64,000 nt of DNA from Hyaloscypha bicolor E (taxonomy: Eukaryota > Ascomycota > Leotiomycetes > Helotiales > Hyaloscyphaceae), in assembly GCF_002865645.1 (NCBI RefSeq), contig NW_020194674.1, positions 62,001-126,000 of the forward strand. The letters are read 5' to 3'. Below, in pieces: positions 60,101 to 64,000 of this stretch. Position 1 is the stretch's first letter, and each line of letters starts with the position of its first letter. The position numbers and the translations under genes are program-made. The notes under the pieces were generated by a model. It was not told the DNA's origin, made no database searches, and saw only the letters and a program-made list of their open reading frames with translations.

Positions 60101-63100
60101 CTTACTAGTACTAAAATACCTATCTATAAGATTATTATAATTAGCTTATAATAATTCTTCTTTAAGAGCCGGCTTATTTAGTATATAGATAGTATTCTAA
60201 TATCTTAATAACCCAGATATATTAAGTTCTCAAGTCTTAATAGCTCTAGTAAAGATTCCTTTTAAGAACTATTTATACTACCGGTATTATACTAATGAAT
60301 TAAGCCTTTAGTACTATAATAATAGTTCAAGTAATATCTTTTTGTTTTCCTTATATACTATTTCAAACCTAGTTACTTATATAGCTAGAATCTATAATAT
60401 ATACTATTTATAACTAGCTATACTAGTAATAGGCTTAAGTAATAATATCTCCGGTATTACTCTATTACTAAAATAGACTTCCTTTTTGGAATTCCTTAGT
60501 ATTTCGCTAATTAAGAAATATCTATTTCCTCTTTCCTAGGCCTTATATTATAGTATTACAGGAATAGTATAGTATCCTATTACTATTACCTATAGGGTTC
60601 TCTATTCTATATTCTATAGCTTATTATAAAGTATAAATAGTAAAGTATTTTTATTTATACCTACTATAAAGTCTGGCCTCCTTAATAGCCTATTAGCGGG
60701 ATTATTATATCCCGGCTAGTATTCTAAGATAAAGTCAAAGATAGCTAGCTTCTTTACCTATTTTATCTATTAACTATTTAGTTTTCTTTTAATTATAAAA
60801 TATTTCAAGTTATTATAATCTGTCTTAGTAATAATAGTATACCGGATATATACTAGGTAATACTATTAAGTACGGAATACCAGAATAATAGCCAAGAGTT
60901 TAGAGTTATATATCTTATACCTATTCTTAATTATAGTTATTTTTTTTAAATAGAAAGTAATAGAATATTACCTGGCTTCTATCCTCTTACTAAAAAACTA
61001 GGAAATTATACTTATAATTACGAATCCTAAAGCATCCGTTTTTATATAAATCTTTAAGGCTAGATTAAAATAATAAAGGATTAGTACTATTATAAATATA
61101 ATTTATAGCTTTTTAAAAGCCTTATTTGCCTTATCTGTCTAGCTAAACTAATATAATAGTTTTTTGCTAGTTTTTAGTAAATTAGTTAACTCTTTTACTA
61201 TTCTAAAGTATTTATAAATAAACCTCTAGTAAAAGTTAATAAAACCCAGAAATACTTAGATTTCTCGGATATTATTTTTTAGGGCTAGCTATTTCCTAAT
61301 AGCTATAACCCGGCTAGCCTCTATTTCTATACTATCTAGGCTAATTATAAATCCCAGAAACTCTATTCTCTCTATATTAAACTCGCATTTTGCCAAGTTT
61401 ATAAAGAGCTAGTATTATTATAATTATTCGAATATATATTAGATTACTATTATATACTATTCTGAGTTCTCTAAATAAATTAAAATATTATTCAGATAAA
61501 CTATATAAATAATATCTATAAGACCTACTAGTATATAATTAATATATGTCTAGAATATTACCGGAGTATTAAATAGTCTAAAGAATATAATATAATACTT
61601 AAAATATCTATAATATATTCGGAATATCGTCTTTTATTTATTACCTTCCCGTATTTATAACTAATAGTAAATATCTTTTAAGTCTAGTTTTATATATATC
61701 TTTACTTTATAAAGCCTATCTATTATCTTACTAATAAGTAATAATAGTATTTGGTTCTTAATAGTAATCCTATTTAGATTCTAGTAATTAATATATAGAT
61801 ATAAGCCGCCTTCTTTCTTTAAAATAAATATAATTAGGATACTAGCTAGACTAGTAAAATAACGGATTTACTTTTTCTCTAAGCTAGTATTAAGATATTC
61901 CCAAAGAACTTTAAGCTCCCTTTCTAATAAAGTATATATAAGACTATATAGTAGTTAGGATCCTGGTTTCAAATTTATATAATATTCTATTATATAGTAA
62001 TTAGGTAATATATCTATAGCCTCTATAGAAAATATTTGAAGAAAGTCCTAATACTTCCTAGGAAGTATAGTTATTTCGTTTATAATAATAGTAGTAATTC
62101 TTTAGTTATCTATTATAAGATAAGTAATTAATAAAAAAACATATATCTTATATTTTACTATTTTAGTAAACTTTCTAGTATTTAGAACTTTAATCTTTTA
62201 TAGTTAAATCTAGTATCTCTATATTACCTTTCTAAAGGAAATTAGGGAGTTAATCTAGTAGAGCTATAGGAATCCAAGTATTATATTAATATAATTTAGA
62301 TTAAAATTATATAATATAAAGTATATATTAGTCTTTCTTTAGTTCCCTAGTATATCCTTAATAGTAATCCCAAGAATATAATCTCTATATAAATAAATCC
62401 TCTTTCTCTCTAGTAAGAATAAAAGAGTTACCCTTAATATTAACGGAATACTTATATCTAAGGCTAATTTCCTCTTTATATAATTAGCCTCTATATCCGA
62501 GTTAACTAATACTCTAACTTTTTACTTATCTTTCCTTATCTTAATAATAACCTTAATTATTATTCTCGTTTTAGGAGCCTTGCCCTCCGTAATATAAACG
62601 AGTATAACTACTATAGGATATATTCGTTTCCCGGCTTCTTTAGTTCTAGATACTTATATATCTTATAGCCAGACTTATTATAGTTATAGTAAGTCGGTTT
62701 TTCCTAATTTAGGCAGGTAGTAATATAATAATCCTTTTTCTGGCAAGTAAAGCAAGTTATATCCGGTCTTATAAATCCTAATACGAATACTATATTAGAT
62801 CCTATTACTATGCTTTTACTATTCCGGTTATATAAACCTTATAATAGGGATATACTTCTCTTCTATTTCCCTTTATTATTTCCTTTCTTCTTTCTCTAAT
62901 TTCCTTTCTTTTATTAATTTATTAGCTTATTATTATATTCCTATTAAGCAGACTAGTTCAAGTTATTCTTAATTCTTATAGCCATAGAAATAAGCTTCTT
63001 TCTTTCTTATAGAGTATTTCCTTAGTAATTAATCTCGTCCCGAATCTCTTATCTTAAGCTACTAAACAAGTTATTTTACTCTTATAATAAACCCGTATAT

Positions 63101-64000
63101 CCTAAGTTATCTAATAGGCTATCTAAGTAGGATATAAAGCTTTGGATACTCTAACCTAGTTACTATTTTGTATCCTTAAACTTAGTAAGAATATTATTAT
63201 TACGGTTTTCCGGATCTAAGATAGAATTCTTTATAAACTTAATAAAGGTCTCCTAATCCGTAGTATTAATGCCTACTAATTACTCCCTATACTTCTAGAT
63301 ATTTCTGGCTATATCCTTAAAGCAGGAAGTATAATATATAACCTTTACTATATCTATAGCCCAGGTAATCCTGCCGTCTTTATACTATTTCAGCTTTACC
63401 TAGTAAAAGAAGTCCTGGGCTTCCTTAATACTCTTTCCCTTATAGGTTAGTAATTCTCGGGTTTTTAGAGTCCTATAAACTAAATATACCGCCGGTAATA
63501 TAATAGATTCTATAATAGGTATCCAAATATCCTTAAGATAGTAAATCTGAGCTTCTAAATTCTCCAGATTCTTCTTCTATTATATCTCTGCTTCTAATTC
63601 AGTAATATAATAATGAGCCGCCGCTAGCTTCTCTGTTATTATTATCCTACTAGCTAGTTCTGGGAATATCTGAGTTCTATTTCCTTCTCCTAATTAGGCG
63701 GTAGCTAAAATAGCTAACTAGGTACTTTTCTAGGTACCCGACTAGGTCGCCCTAGTAATAGTAGAGGCGCTTCTTCTAGTTAATACTCTAGCTATTAGTA
63801 ATTTTGTCTATTAATGGCTTAACTATCTTGTAATAAACTACTTCCCGAAGATTAGATTAATTAGAATATAAGATATATAATAGCAGGATAATATATAAGT
63901 AGTTAAGGTAAGTAAGCTATAGAGTAATACTTATAAGTATAACTAATTCCAAGAATTAATTCTAATAAGAAACTAATTAATGCCTTTTCTAAAGCTAGAA
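57177..64000 (-). mobile_element. Ty3/gypsy chromovirus, RIPped, right end off window
   Basis: Direct repeats starting TATAAGATATATAATAGCAG at 57177 and 63867 (6,690 bp apart) are the LTRs; the right one runs off the window. Read on the minus strand from right to left, all domains occur in Ty3/gypsy order. They are a CCHC knuckle at 62713-62754 (CFTCQKK…, histidine now Y), a protease around 62,500 (VLVNSD, normally DSG) and the RT with its active site now Y-L-N-N at 61487-61498. KCEFNIERIEFLGF, then VFLGFINFY, then the RNase H region KIYIKTDALGF follow. Integrase motif TIDFITG has its Asp at 59927-59929, and a chromodomain lies at about 58,920-59,050 (KYLIY, KGY). Many TGG and CAA codons are now stops. 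It is non-functional. Confidence 0.9.
63867..64000 (-). repeat. Right (5') LTR of the gypsy element, partial
   Basis: 134 bp visible, aligning with 57177-57310 with only a handful of differences, all transitions (for example TTATAAGTA versus TTGCAAGTA). Confidence 0.85.

Noticed and set aside
1..64000. Secondary-metabolite or defence gene cluster
   Set aside because: Only single transporters and an SDR are present; no synthase, NLR or cluster-type regulator next to them supports a cluster.

Overview
The window is nuclear DNA of a filamentous ascomycete (Pezizomycotina). The genes have short GT-AG introns of 45-62 nt. One of them, DBP9, reads like the Leotiomycete orthologues I know. The AT-rich blocks carry the mark of repeat-induced point mutation (RIP): transposon codons degraded by C:G-to-T:A transitions only. 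A Leotiomycete is my best guess from gene content; I could not run a search.

Layout. (1) 1-20.5 kb is a gene-bearing block of ordinary base composition. On the minus strand it holds the 3'-truncated gene of a long disordered/coiled-coil protein and the DEAD-box helicase DBP9. On the plus strand follow an SDR oxidoreductase and a 7-exon Liz1/Seo1-type MFS transporter, then two small hypothetical genes and a broken gene at 15.0-15.84 kb. The block ends on the minus strand with a SET-domain gene carrying a one-base frameshift and an 11-exon APC-superfamily permease. (2) 20.5-35.6 kb is an AT isochore of nested RIPped retrotransposons. An outer LTR element (21,831-35,596) is interrupted by a minus-strand Ty1/copia element (26,806-33,785) and by a solo LTR that is not RIPped (25,442-25,701), and it contains an assembly gap. 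(3) 35.6-42.6 kb is a more normal island with a second intact solo LTR, a fold-back element with 88-bp arms, a 2-kb stretch without ORFs and one SANT-like gene. (4) 42.6-46 kb is AT-rich with another LTR copy. (5) 46.5-50.5 kb holds two genes, an alpha/beta-hydrolase-like membrane protein (minus) and a Reg1-like PP1 regulator (plus). (6) 50.5-64 kb holds LTR and TIR element remnants, then a long AT isochore. It ends in a nearly complete Ty3/gypsy chromovirus (57,177 to beyond the window end, minus strand) in which zinc knuckle, protease, RT, RNase H, integrase and chromodomain can still be read through RIP stops.

The genes do not form an obvious pathway cluster. DBP9 (ribosome biogenesis) and a Reg1-like protein (glucose repression) are housekeeping functions. 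The MFS transporter, SDR and APC permease are typical nutrient-uptake or metabolic genes near isochore borders. The most unusual signal is at the repeat level: a 14-bp tandem repeat lying inside an LTR exists both as a GC-containing short array and as a roughly 16-copy array that differs from it only by RIP-type transitions.
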